Shown: in pieces, positions 14,995 to 23,970 of the stretch
Position numbering within the stretch: position 1 is the stretch's first letter
How the letters are laid out: each line of letters begins with the position of its first letter
Assembly (NCBI GenBank): GCA_963205105.1
Contig: CAUJJW010000371.1
Location: forward strand, 1-33,095
Reading direction: 5' to 3'
Length of the DNA stretch: 33,095 bases
Source: Verrucomicrobiota bacterium
GTDB lineage: Bacteria > Verrucomicrobiota > Verrucomicrobiia > Limisphaerales > CAIMTB01
The notes under the pieces: generated by a model
Seen by the model: the letters and a program-made list of their open reading frames with translations, nothing else
Database searches by the model: none
Told to the model about the DNA's origin: nothing
Made by a program: the position numbers and the translations under genes

Positions 14995-16101
14995 ATGACG
15001 ACGAGTCGCGTCGCGGTTTTTCACGGTCCGGACCGGCCTTTCACCTATGAGCAGGTGCCGCTGCCGGTTCCCGGACCAGGCGAGATCCTGGTGCGCAACG
15101 AGTACACGACGCTGTGCCGCAGTGACCTCAACACCTACGCCGGGAAGCGTATCGAGAAGACACCCACCATTCTCGGCCACGAAGTCGTCGGGCGGATTGA
15201 GCGCCTCGGTCCTGGCCCCGCGTTGCGTGACCTGCGTGGTGCGGAACTTCGGGTTGGCGACCTGGTGACATGGGCCATTTACGCGTCGGACCCCGAATCA
15301 CCCCTGGCCCGGGCGGGCATTCCTCAGAAGGCTGCCGGCCTCTTCAAATATGGCCACGAACGGATCGGCCCGGGGTCGCAGCTGCACGGCGGCCTTGCCG
15401 AGCACTGCCTCTTGCGCGCCCACACGCCGGTGGTTCGGGTGGAGGCCGCGATACCGCTGCCGGTGCTGGCGTTGGTGAACTGCGCCGTGGCGACCGTGGC
15501 GGGTTCGCTTCGTCTGGCCGGTGGCGTCGCGGGTCGGAATGTCCTGATCGCGGGCGCCGGGATGCTCGGAGTTCTGGCGTGCGCGATGTCGCGGGTGGCC
15601 GGCGCGAAGCGCGTGATGGCGGTGGACCCGGATGCGGGTCGACTGGAAACGGCGCGGACGTTTGGGGTGGACCACGCCATTCTGTCGCCGGGGAACGTCG
15701 ATGGTTTGCGGAAACTTGTGGGTGAACAGCTGGGAGAAGAGTCGGTGACGGTGGCACTGGACTACAGCGGCGTTCCGGCGGCCATGGAGCAGTTGTTGTC
15801 GACCCTGGGGATTGGCGGGACCCTGGTGCTCGTGGGCGCCACCTACCCCCAGCGTCCTTTGCAGATCGATGCGGAGCGGATGGTTCGGAACCTTCACACG
15901 CTGAGAGGGCTGCATAACTACAACGCGGAGGACTTTCTGGCGGCCGTCGATTTCATGGAACGGCACCACGCCGCCTTCCCCTTCGAGAGTCTGGTGCACG
16001 ATCGATTCACGCTCGACGACGTCGACGAAGCCTTCGCGTACGGACTCACCTCGGGCGCGCATCGGGTGGGGATTCGCTGCGAATGCCGGCGGGCGGCTTG
16101 A
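14995..16101 (+). CDS. Zinc-type alcohol dehydrogenase, phosphonate-associated group
   Basis: A medium-chain dehydrogenase of 368 residues. The catalytic zinc ligands are apparent as Cys41 (TTLCRSD) and His62/Glu63 (GHEVVG). The NAD(P)-binding fold has AGAGMLGVLA (about 184-193) with AVDPD as its acidic end. The segment GIPQKAAGLFKYGHE matches a branch of dehydrogenases proposed to accompany phosphonate catabolism (TIGR03366-like), which fits the upstream phosphonatase-like gene. The four structural-zinc cysteines normally found around residues 95-115 are all absent (the stretch reads ASDPESPLARAG). The ATG at 14995 lies 4 bp after the HAD stop, so the two form an operon. The physiological substrate is not known. 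Confidence 0.85.
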   Translation: MTTSRVAVFHGPDRPFTYEQVPLPVPGPGEILVRNEYTTLCRSDLNTYAGKRIEKTPTILGHEVVGRIERLGPGPALRDLRGAELRVGDLVTWAIYASDPESPLARAGIPQKAAGLFKYGHERIGPGSQLHGGLAEHCLLRAHTPVVRVEAAIPLPVLALVNCAVATVAGSLRLAGGVAGRNVLIAGAGMLGVLACAMSRVAGAKRVMAVDPDAGRLETARTFGVDHAILSPGNVDGLRKLVGEQLGEESVTVALDYSGVPAAMEQLLSTLGIGGTLVLVGATYPQRPLQIDAERMVRNLHTLRGLHNYNAEDFLAAVDFMERHHAAFPFESLVHDRFTLDDVDEAFAYGLTSGAHRVGIRCECRRAA

Positions 16102-16214
16102 GTTGGTTTCTTTTAAATTGCTGCTCTTTCGAGTGGCTGATTGCCTGGAAACCATTGAACGAGGGGGAGTCCTTGCCGTGATGCGGGCGTGTTGGCATTT
16201 TCCGACTTCCCCCT

Positions 16215-19160
16215 ATGAGGAAAAACACTCGTGCATTCTTGATTGTGCCGTGTGCCCTGCCGGCGAGTCCGTCCGTCACAGCCATCCGGTCGTCCCTGCG
16301 GACCATCGGCTATTGGGCGGGTGCGGCGGCTCTACTCGCGGCATCGGGCGCTCGGAGCCAGACCATTTCCAACGGAGGCTTTGAAGCCAACACCTTCAAT
16401 GTCGCCCCTGGATATGTGAGCGACAACTCGGCGATCACCGGCTGGACCGCGTCGTCGGACGCGGGGGCCGGTCTCAACCCGGCCGGTGGCGAGAGCCTGT
16501 TCGCCAACAACGGCGCCATTCCCGAAGGTACCAAGGTGGCTTTCGTGGGGCCTTTCGGATCGTCGCTGACCACGACGATCAGCGGTCTGACCGCAGGTCA
16601 GCGTTATCGGGTCCACCTCCGTGCCAACGGCACCCAGATCGAGGGCGTCGCCGCCTCCCCTGTGCTCCGGGCGACGATCGACGGGACCGATGTCATTGCG
16701 TTGAACGTCTATCCGGTCGGAACGACGGCACCTTATGTGACGGTGGCGTTTGAGTTCACCGCCACGGGCGCTTCGCATGCCCTGGCCCTGGTGAATGACG
16801 CCGCCGACGACAGCACGCTGGTGATCGACGATGTTCGTGTCTCTCCAGCATCCGGCCGATGGACCATTGCTCCGTGGACGGGTGATGCGGATTCCGGAGT
16901 CAACGCGGAGTTCGTGTACACGCACGCTTACAATTTCGGAAGCGGGTCGGGCACCAGCATCAATGGGGTGCCGTTCACGGGAGTGGCGGGCGGCAATCCC
17001 ACGGTGTCGGGCAAATTCGGCACCACCTTTCTCGGGAACGTCTTCAATGGCGACGGCAACAACGTCACCGGCGGCGCCAGGACCTTGGCCAATGACTTTG
17101 TCTACGGCGGCACGGTGCCGGCCGGCGAGTACCAGAGCATCCGGCTCGAAGGTCTGACCCCCGGCGTCGAGTATGTCTTCTCCACCTATTCGGTGGGCTG
17201 GGAGGCGCCGTCGCCGTCGATCCGGTGGGTGACGGGGAGCGTGGATGGTGCCGACCACCTGTCGCTGAACCAGGATCAGTACGACAACGACAACGGCATG
17301 GTGATCGCTTACCGCTACACGGCCGGCGAGTCGGGAACGGCGACGATTCGGTTTGCCCCGGTGAACCCGGCGAATGTCAGCATGCATTTCTACGGATTCA
17401 GCAACCGCGAGGCGGTCAGCCGAAACGTGGTGCCATCGATCACCGGGGAACCGGTGAACCAGATTGTGGCCCAGGGCATTCCGGTGACCTTCCGCGTCGC
17501 TGCGGGCGGGTTCCCGACCCCGACCTACCGCTGGCAATTCCAAGGTGCGGACATCACAGGTGCGACCGCTGCTGCCTATGAAATCGCGACCGCGGGTGCG
17601 GCGAATGTCGGCGACTACCGGGTCATCGTCAGCAACTCGATGGGTTCGGTGACCAGTCAGGTCGCGCGGCTCACCGTGGGTGTTCCAATGACCAACCCCA
17701 GCTTCGAAGCCGACGCCTTCGCGTATTGGCCGGGGTACAGTGGCGACAACCCGGGCGGGGCGGGTACCGATCCCGGCGTGAACGGGCCGATCACGGGTTG
17801 GACGCAGGAGAACGAGGCGGGCACGGGCATCAACCCCATCGCGAATGGGGCTTCGCCGTTCGCCAACAGCGGCACCATCCCCCATGGCATCCGCGTCGCG
17901 TTCCTCCAGGCGGACGGAACGCTGGCGCAAACGGTTTCCGGCCTGACCGTCGGTGCCGACTACTACGTGCACTACCTGGAGAACGCCCGGTCCGGAGGCT
18001 CGCCGGCGCTGGAGTTCCGCTGGAACGACACCGTGATGGTTCCGGCGCACACCATCGCTCCCGGTAACTACCGGGACGTTTACACGGAGGTCTTCAAGGC
18101 GACCGCCACGGAGGCGATGCTGACCTTTGCCAAGTCCAACCCCCTCGGCGGGGACACCACGGTGCTGCTGGACAACGTCGCCGTGGTTCCGCTGGCGGCG
18201 GGCACCGCGCCCTCGCTCACGCGCCAGCCCACGGCGGTGGTGGCGAATCCCGGTGAAGCGGTTTCCTTCAACGCCCAGGCGCTGGGCAGCCTGCCGTTGG
18301 GTTACCAATGGCTGAAGAACGGTTCGCCGGTGAACGGGGCCACCACGACCGCCTTGAACATCGCGTCCGTCCAGGCTTCCGACGAAGGCCTCTACTCCCT
18401 CGTGGTTTCCAATGTCGCCGGCACTGTGACCACCGCAGCGGCCCGGCTCACCGTCGGCTTGCCCGGCGTTTACGGCACCGGCGTGGGCAACGACGGTTCC
18501 CTGCTCGAACCCGGTGTGATCGATCCTCACTACCGGATGGTCACCAGCCCCGATGAAGGCATGCCCGGGCCCGACGCCTGGGTGCTGAACGAAGCCTGGC
18601 CCATTCAGGCCGGGGTTTGGATGCTGAACGGGCCGTCGTCCAAGTGGATCGGGCCCCAACCGGATCAGGCCACCGGCAATGCTGAAGGCGAGTACGTCTA
18701 CGAGACCCGGTTCAACCTGACCGGCGTCGATGTTTCCCGCGTCCGCCTCGTTGGCGGCTGGGCGACCGACAACACCGGTCTCGACATCCTGGTCAATGGC
18801 CAGGGAACCGGAATCACGGCGTCGGGCTTTGCTTCGCTGGCCCCCTTCGAAATCGCCACGGGGCTGGTCGCCGGAGAGAACGTGCTCCGCTTCCGCATGG
18901 CCAACCTGCCGACCACGCCGAATCCGACCGGCTTGCGGGTGGACCTCCGGGCGATCGTCGCTCCGCAGGTGACGACCCCGACGCTTCAGATCCGGCAGGA
19001 TGCCGCGGGTCTGATCATCTCCTGGAGCCCGGCGGCGGCCGGCCAGAAGCTGCAATCCGCCCCGGATGTGAACGGTCCTTGGTCGGACGTGGCGGGCGCC
19101 ACCAATCCCTACACGGCCACCGTGACCGGTGAGCGGCGGTTCTACCGCGTGGCGCTCTGA
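16215..19160 (+). CDS. Large exported Ig-like domain protein with duplicated module
   Basis: A 981-residue surface or secreted protein. A long signal peptide has its hydrophobic core at about 31-44 and likely cleavage after ARS (48). A beta-rich module (about 50-210) starting SNGGFEANTFNVAPGYVSD is duplicated at about 493-660 (NPSFEADAFAYWPGYSGD). Both copies contain ITGWT, AG-x-G-I/L-NP and FAN-x-G-x-IP-x-G. Two Ig-like domains follow these copies at about 412-488 and 671-750 (each with YRW/YQW and GxYRVIVSN/GLYSLVVSN). A further beta-domain (about 755-915) resembles exported carbohydrate-binding-like modules. The last 60 residues (LQSAPDVNGPWSDV..FYRVAL) are of a type I associate with C-termini of exported verrucomicrobial proteins. 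No PDSG/PEP signal is present. Adhesion or polymer binding is possible; no catalytic site is seen. Confidence 0.85.
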   Translation: MRKNTRAFLIVPCALPASPSVTAIRSSLRTIGYWAGAAALLAASGARSQTISNGGFEANTFNVAPGYVSDNSAITGWTASSDAGAGLNPAGGESLFANNGAIPEGTKVAFVGPFGSSLTTTISGLTAGQRYRVHLRANGTQIEGVAASPVLRATIDGTDVIALNVYPVGTTAPYVTVAFEFTATGASHALALVNDAADDSTLVIDDVRVSPASGRWTIAPWTGDADSGVNAEFVYTHAYNFGSGSGTSINGVPFTGVAGGNPTVSGKFGTTFLGNVFNGDGNNVTGGARTLANDFVYGGTVPAGEYQSIRLEGLTPGVEYVFSTYSVGWEAPSPSIRWVTGSVDGADHLSLNQDQYDNDNGMVIAYRYTAGESGTATIRFAPVNPANVSMHFYGFSNREAVSRNVVPSITGEPVNQIVAQGIPVTFRVAAGGFPTPTYRWQFQGADITGATAAAYEIATAGAANVGDYRVIVSNSMGSVTSQVARLTVGVPMTNPSFEADAFAYWPGYSGDNPGGAGTDPGVNGPITGWTQENEAGTGINPIANGASPFANSGTIPHGIRVAFLQADGTLAQTVSGLTVGADYYVHYLENARSGGSPALEFRWNDTVMVPAHTIAPGNYRDVYTEVFKATATEAMLTFAKSNPLGGDTTVLLDNVAVVPLAAGTAPSLTRQPTAVVANPGEAVSFNAQALGSLPLGYQWLKNGSPVNGATTTALNIASVQASDEGLYSLVVSNVAGTVTTAAARLTVGLPGVYGTGVGNDGSLLEPGVIDPHYRMVTSPDEGMPGPDAWVLNEAWPIQAGVWMLNGPSSKWIGPQPDQATGNAEGEYVYETRFNLTGVDVSRVRLVGGWATDNTGLDILVNGQGTGITASGFASLAPFEIATGLVAGENVLRFRMANLPTTPNPTGLRVDLRAIVAPQVTTPTLQIRQDAAGLIISWSPAAAGQKLQSAPDVNGPWSDVAGATNPYTATVTGERRFYRVAL

Positions 19161-19280
19161 TTCGAGGAGCCCTTGCGGGGCGCGTCGGGTGGTGCGGCTT
19201 GGCCGCACGATCCCGGCGCGCCCCTTTTTTATGGGCGCGTGGAGAGGAGCGTTTTCCAAGAATCGGACACCTATGGGGAC

Positions 19281-19580
19281 CATGAACCGGGGATTCCGGG
19301 GGGCGGGACGCCCGCCTCCGGAGGCCCGGAGGGCCGAAAGAACGGTAGCCCATGGCGTGAGCCATGGGTGTTGCGATGCATTGGATTTCAAGCCCCGGAG
19401 GGGCGATCAGAATCGGCCACGTGGGGTTGGTATTTGTGGAAACGCAGGATGTTCTGCCCGCCCCTGTTTTTCTGATCGCCCCTCCGGGGCTTTGGTTATT
19501 CTTGGGGGCCGTGTCCCACGGCTTACGCCGTGGGCTAGGGTCTTGCCGCCCCGTCCGGGGCTGGAGATGGATGGTTCATG
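19281..19580. repeat. Dispersed repeat bounded by CATGAACC/GGTTCATG (copy 2, enlarged)
   Basis: The unit starts with CATGAACC (19281-19288) and ends with GGTTCATG (19573-19580), the same inverted ends as at 12753-12833. Its first 30 or so bases match that copy almost exactly. Here the interior is enlarged to 300 bp and contains a second, highly symmetric inverted-repeat structure (19346-19540). No protein-coding gene is credible in this 589-bp spacer. Confidence 0.75.
19346..19540. repeat. Nested symmetric inverted repeat (hairpin - 23-bp arms - hairpin)
   Basis: The order is a left hairpin CCCATGGC-GTGA-GCCATGGG (19349-19368), a left arm (19390-19412), a 57-nt centre, a right arm (19470-19492) that is the exact reverse complement of the left arm over 23 bp, and a right hairpin CCCACGGC-TTAC-GCCGTGGG (19515-19534). 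The two hairpins are themselves inverted near-copies of each other (TAGCCCAYGGCGTRAGCCRTGGG), so the element is symmetric throughout. It resembles short repeats that I recall being scattered in Verrucomicrobia and Planctomycetes genomes; no transposase is present. Confidence 0.85.
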
Positions 19581-19617
19581 GAGAGCCCCCTGTTCAACAA
19601 TGACCTGCTCACGGCCC

Positions 19618-19687
19618 ATGAAGCGGGGGAGGCGGGGGATTACGATGAGGAGTAGGAGTACGATGACGAGGGGAGGGGAGGTTCATG
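19618..19687. repeat. Degenerate third copy of the bounded repeat
   Basis: CATGAAGC (19618-19625) and GGTTCATG (19680-19687) bound a 70-bp purine-rich interior. The bases before it (CTGCTCACGGCC) match those before copy 1 (CTGCTCACAGTC). Just after it, ATGAATCCGGGATTCC (from 19694) resembles the start of copies 1 and 2 again. It looks like an array of decayed units. Confidence 0.5.
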
Positions 19688-19749
19688 GGAAGGTATGAAT
19701 CCGGGATTCCCTTTCGGGGCCGGTTCCCGCATGAAATCCCCCATCCGCC

Positions 19750-21225
19750 ATGAACCCGTCTCAAGACCAGCGATTCCCCGAGCTTGGAAGGCTGACGCGC
19801 CGGCGGTTTCTGGCCCGCAACGCGATGGGGGTCGGCAGCGTGGCGCTGGCGTGGCTGTTGCGGGAGGAGCGTTTGCTGGCCACGCCGCCCAACGTTCCAC
19901 GGAACCCTCCATCCTTCGATCTCTTGCAGAAGGCCCCGCCGCGTCCGGCACGTGCCCGGGCCATGATCTCGCTCTTCATGCACGGCGGGCCGAGTCACCT
20001 CGATTTGCTCGATCCGAAGCCGGAACTGTCCCGGCGCAGCGGTGAGGATTATCCCGGCGACATCACCTTCAGTTTCGTGGATCGCGCCAGCAAGAAGCTG
20101 CTGGGGAGTCCGTGGAAGTTCACCCGACACGGCCAAAGCGGCATCGATGTTTCGGAGTTGCTGCCGCATTTCTCCAGCATCGTGGATGACGTCACCGTGA
20201 TCCGGTCGATGCACACCGATATCAACGGGCATGAGCCTTCCATCTGGTTCATGAACACCGGTCGGGCGCAGCCGGGAAGGCCGGCATTGGGCTCGTGGCT
20301 GACGTACGGACTGGGTTCCGAGAGCCAGAGCCTGCCCGCCTACGTGGTGCTGACGGATCCGGGCGGTCATCCGGTAGACGGGGTTCGCAACTGGTCCAAC
20401 GGGTTCATGCCGCCTCTCTTCCAGGGCACGGTGGTGCGATCGGCGGAACCGCGGATTCTCAACCTCGATCCGCCGCCACATCTGAAGGGCGCGTTGCAGG
20501 AGCAGAACCTTGCGTTCCTCGCGCACTTAAACCGGGAGCATTGGGCCAGGCACCCCGGCGAAGCGGATCTCGAGGCCCGCATCGCCAGCTACGAACTCGC
20601 GGCGCGCATGCAAACGGCCGCCAAGGAGGCGCTCGATATCTCGGGCGAAAGCGAGGCGACGAAGAAGCTCTACGGACTCGACCGCGACGAGACCCGCGAA
20701 TACGGCACGCGCTGCCTGATTGCCCGTCGACTGGTGGAACGCGGGGTCCGGTTCGTTCAGCTCTTCGTCCAGGGTCAGATCTGGGACAACCACGAAAACA
20801 TTCGCAGCAACCTCGCCACCTGCTGCCGCAAGACCGATCAACCCTCGGCTGCCCTGGTCAAGGACCTCAAGGCGCGCGGGTTGCTCGACACCACCATCGT
20901 TCATTGGGGCGGGGAGATCGGACGCCTCCCAGTCACTGAGAACCACGGAGCCGCGGAGAAGGCCGGCCGCGATCACAATGGGCAGGGATTCACCAGTTGG
21001 GTGGCTGGCGGCGGCTTTCGCGGCGGATTGTGCTACGGCGCCACCGACGAGTTCGGACACAAGGCGGTCGTGGATCGGGTCAGCCCGAACGATTACCACG
21101 CCACGCTGCTTCACCTTTTTGGCATCGACCACGCCCACTTGGCGTACTTCCAGAACGGCCAGAGCCAGCATCTGACCGACGGCAAACCCTGCCGGGTGGT
21201 GAAGGAACTCCTGCGCGACGCATGA
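19750..21225 (+). CDS. DUF1501 family protein (Tat-exported)
   Basis: A protein of 491 residues. The N-terminus has a twin-arginine-like signal (RLTRRRFLARNAMGVGSVAL, about 14-33). The DUF1501 domain belongs to the alkaline-phosphatase/sulfatase-like fold. Visible features are ISLFMHGGPSHLDLLDPKP, VIRSMHTDINGHEP, RRLVERGVRFVQLF, HWGGEIGR and GRDHNGQGFTSWVAGGG, of which HNGQGF is a family hallmark. The exact reaction is unknown; these proteins nearly always pair with DUF1549/DUF1553 cytochrome proteins in Planctomycetes and Verrucomicrobia, often near polysaccharide-degradation genes. Its TGA overlaps the ATG of just such a gene. The start at 19750 fits the signal peptide. Confidence 0.95.
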   Translation: MNPSQDQRFPELGRLTRRRFLARNAMGVGSVALAWLLREERLLATPPNVPRNPPSFDLLQKAPPRPARARAMISLFMHGGPSHLDLLDPKPELSRRSGEDYPGDITFSFVDRASKKLLGSPWKFTRHGQSGIDVSELLPHFSSIVDDVTVIRSMHTDINGHEPSIWFMNTGRAQPGRPALGSWLTYGLGSESQSLPAYVVLTDPGGHPVDGVRNWSNGFMPPLFQGTVVRSAEPRILNLDPPPHLKGALQEQNLAFLAHLNREHWARHPGEADLEARIASYELAARMQTAAKEALDISGESEATKKLYGLDRDETREYGTRCLIARRLVERGVRFVQLFVQGQIWDNHENIRSNLATCCRKTDQPSAALVKDLKARGLLDTTIVHWGGEIGRLPVTENHGAAEKAGRDHNGQGFTSWVAGGGFRGGLCYGATDEFGHKAVVDRVSPNDYHATLLHLFGIDHAHLAYFQNGQSQHLTDGKPCRVVKELLRDA

Positions 21226-23963
21226 GAACTTCAACCCCATCCCCGTCCCCGGCCCAAGCCCCTGAACCGGCCTGGCGGCACCGTTCCAGTCCTTTCATTG
21301 CCCGTCTGGGGAGGCTGCTTGGGCTGGGTCTTGTCCTTGCCGGAGCCACCGGCCAGGCCTCCTCCAGTCTCACCTTCGAGAAAGACATTCGGCCCATTTT
21401 GAAGGCCCACTGTTTCGACTGCCACGGGGAAGTCGAGGGACCCAAGGGCGGGCTGGACGTGCGTCTGCGACGTTGGCTGGTGGCGGGTGGTGACGACGGC
21501 CCGGCGCTGGTTCCAGGCAAGCCCGACGATAGCCACATGGTTCGGCTCATCGAGAACGGGCGGATGCCGAAGCGCGACAAGAAACTCAGCGCGGGGGAGG
21601 TGGCGCGCATCCGGGAGTGGATCGCAGCCGGGGCGCCCACGGCCCGGCCCGAGCCCGACGAACTCCCCCGGGGCACAAGCGGGATCACCGAGGAAGAGCG
21701 GGCCTTCTGGGCGTTTCAACCCATACGCGCTGCGGAGGTGCCGGTGACCTGCGACAACGACCGGGCTCGCACTCCCGTCGATGCATTTCTTGCCAGCGCT
21801 ATGGCGCCCAAGAACCTCCGGTTCTCGCCCGACGCCGATAAACTGACCCTGCTGCGCCGGGTATGCTTGGACCTGACCGGCCTCCCGCCCTCCCGAGAGC
21901 AGGCGGATGCGTTCCTGAGCGACACGTCCTCGAACGCCTTCGAGATGCTGGTGGATCGCCTCCTCGAGTCTCCGCATTATGGCGAACGCTGGGGACGTCA
22001 CTGGCTCGACATCGCCGGCTACGCGGACTCGGACGGTTACAGCGAGGCCGATCCGCCGAGGGCCTATGCCTACAAGTATCGGGACTACGTGATCCGCTCG
22101 TTCAACGACGACAAACCCTTCGATCGCTTCGTGATTGAACAACTCGCAGGCGACGAATTGGCGAAGGCCACGCAGGCCAACGCGTCGGCGCTGGCCGTCG
22201 CACGAGCCGAGGATCGCGATCTGCTGATCGCCACAGGATTCCTGCGCATGGGCGCGGACGGTTCGGCCACGGACGCGTTGACCGACCGGGACGCGGTTCG
22301 CAACCAGGTTGTCGCCGACACGCTCAAGATCGTTTCCACGTCGCTTCTCGGACTGAGCGTGGGATGCGCGCAGTGCCACGACCATCGGTATGACCCGATC
22401 CCGCAGAAGGACTACTACCGGATGCGGGCCGTCTTGGAACCCGCCTATGACTACCAGCGATGGCGCACGCCGTCGGAACGCCTGGTGTCGCTTCAGACCG
22501 ATGAGGACCGCACGAAGTGCGCCGACATCGAGGCCGAGGCCGGCAAACTCACCGCCGAACGGGAAGCCAAGACCAAGGAGTACCTCGCCGACGCTCTGAC
22601 GAAGCATCTGGAAAAATTCGACGCGGCGCTGCGCGAACCGCTCCGCGCCGCTTACGACACGGCCGCCGACAAGCGCACCCCGGAGCAGAAGAAGCTGTTG
22701 GCGGACCATCCCAGCGTGAACATCCACCCCGGTGTTCTCTACCAGTACAACGCGAAGGCCGCGGAGGACCTGAAGGCGATGGATGCGAAGATCGCCGAGA
22801 TCCGTGCACGCAAGCCGGCGGAAGACTTCATCAGTGTGCTGACCGAACCTGCCGATCATCAGCCGCCGACGCGGGTGTTTCATCGCGGCGACCACCGGCA
22901 GGCGGGGGACGTGGTTCCTCCGGGTGGACTCAGTGTTTTGGGGGCGGCAGGGCAGCCGGTCGAATTCCCGGCGAAGAATCCGGAACTGGCCACCAGCGGG
23001 CGGCGATTGGCGTTTGCGCAGTGGCTCACCAGCGGAACGAATCCGCTGGTGGCCCGGGTGTTGGTGAATCGCGTGTGGCTGCATCATTTCGGACGCGGCC
23101 TGGTGAACACGCCGGCGGACTTCGGCATGATGGGTGAAAAGCCGTCCCATCCGGAACTTCTCGACTGGCTTGCCGCTGACTTCATGAAGCACGGCTGGAA
23201 GCTCAAGCGTCTGCACCGCCTGATCCTCACGTCGACGGCCTACCGTCAGTCGTCGAGGCGCGATCCAGCGGCGGAGGCGATGGATCCGGAGAACCAGCTG
23301 TATTGGAGGAAGCCCATGCAGCGTCTGGACGCGGAGATCGTGCGGGACGCGATGCTCGCGGCGAGCGGCGCGCTGAACCGGAAAATGTTCGGACCGCCGG
23401 TGCCGGTGCGACCGGATGTGCACGGTCAGATCGTCGTGGGGGTGGACAAGACCGAGGGCGACAACAAGATGCCGGTCGAGACTCCGCTCCATGGCGAGGA
23501 GTTCCGGCGATCGATTTACATCCAGGTGCGTCGCAGTCGGCCCCTTGGGATGTTGCACGCGTTCGACGCGCCTGTGATGGAGGTGAATTGCGAGCGGCGC
23601 CAGAACAGCACCGTGGCCACCCAGTCGCTGATCCTGATGAACAGCCAGTTTGTGCTCGATCAGGCTGCGCGTTTGGCGGCGCGACTGGAGGAGGGCGCCC
23701 CATCCGACCGCCCGGGTCAGGTGCGCCGCGCCTGGCTTCTTGCCTTTCAGCGTTCGCCCGCCGCCGAGGAAGTGGCCGAAGCCGTGCGCTTCCTTGACCG
23801 TCAAATCGCGCACCTCGCCTCCCTTTCCCCGACGACCGTCGATGACAAGGCGGCCAAGGACGGAAAGGCGAAAGTGGAACCTAGGGCCACGCCGGAGCGT
23901 CAGGCCCTCACCAACCTCTGTCAGGCACTCCTGACGGCGAACGAATTCCTCTACGTGGATTGA
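21222..23963 (+). CDS. Planctomycete-type cytochrome with DUF1549 and DUF1553 domains
   Basis: A 913-residue exported protein, start chosen at the ATG overlapping the DUF1501 stop (ATGA). After a signal segment (about 25-47) comes a PSCyt1 cytochrome c domain with heme motif CFDCH (64-68) and a probable Met ligand in NGRMP. DUF1549 follows (about 165-370; LTLLRRVCLDLTGLPPS, YGERWGRHWLDIAGYADSDG) and ends with a second CAQCH near residue 385 (CAQCHDHRYDPI), also heme-like. A charged helical linker (about 420-530) leads into DUF1553 (about 590-880; VARVLVNRVWLHHFGRGLV, HRLILTSTAYRQSS, QNSTVATQSLILMN). Family members are thought to act as periplasmic redox or carbohydrate-related enzymes, but none is well characterised. 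It is convergent with the HEAT gene, with only 7 bp between stops. Confidence 0.95.
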   Translation: MRTSTPSPSPAQAPEPAWRHRSSPFIARLGRLLGLGLVLAGATGQASSSLTFEKDIRPILKAHCFDCHGEVEGPKGGLDVRLRRWLVAGGDDGPALVPGKPDDSHMVRLIENGRMPKRDKKLSAGEVARIREWIAAGAPTARPEPDELPRGTSGITEEERAFWAFQPIRAAEVPVTCDNDRARTPVDAFLASAMAPKNLRFSPDADKLTLLRRVCLDLTGLPPSREQADAFLSDTSSNAFEMLVDRLLESPHYGERWGRHWLDIAGYADSDGYSEADPPRAYAYKYRDYVIRSFNDDKPFDRFVIEQLAGDELAKATQANASALAVARAEDRDLLIATGFLRMGADGSATDALTDRDAVRNQVVADTLKIVSTSLLGLSVGCAQCHDHRYDPIPQKDYYRMRAVLEPAYDYQRWRTPSERLVSLQTDEDRTKCADIEAEAGKLTAEREAKTKEYLADALTKHLEKFDAALREPLRAAYDTAADKRTPEQKKLLADHPSVNIHPGVLYQYNAKAAEDLKAMDAKIAEIRARKPAEDFISVLTEPADHQPPTRVFHRGDHRQAGDVVPPGGLSVLGAAGQPVEFPAKNPELATSGRRLAFAQWLTSGTNPLVARVLVNRVWLHHFGRGLVNTPADFGMMGEKPSHPELLDWLAADFMKHGWKLKRLHRLILTSTAYRQSSRRDPAAEAMDPENQLYWRKPMQRLDAEIVRDAMLAASGALNRKMFGPPVPVRPDVHGQIVVGVDKTEGDNKMPVETPLHGEEFRRSIYIQVRRSRPLGMLHAFDAPVMEVNCERRQNSTVATQSLILMNSQFVLDQAARLAARLEEGAPSDRPGQVRRAWLLAFQRSPAAEEVAEAVRFLDRQIAHLASLSPTTVDDKAAKDGKAKVEPRATPERQALTNLCQALLTANEFLYVD

Positions 23964-23970
23964 ACTCCGT

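Noticed and set aside
16332..19391. Very long (over 1000 codons) open frame antisense to the Ig-domain protein.
   Set aside because: The product is Arg/His/Gly-rich without any domain, whereas the + strand has a signal peptide, Ig domains and a conserved C-terminus.
19346..19540. The regular inverted arms and hairpins as a CRISPR-like array or insertion sequence.
   Set aside because: There are no repeated spacers, no cas genes and no transposase; it is a single symmetric element.
19364..19603. Short open frames in the repeat spacer that look like conserved hypothetical proteins.
   Set aside because: They are translations of a dispersed inverted-repeat element; similarity between genomes would reflect DNA repeats, not protein function.
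21231..23813. 860-codon - strand frame opposite the cytochrome/DUF1549 gene.
   Set aside because: It is a shadow of a well-supported gene; no conserved motif.
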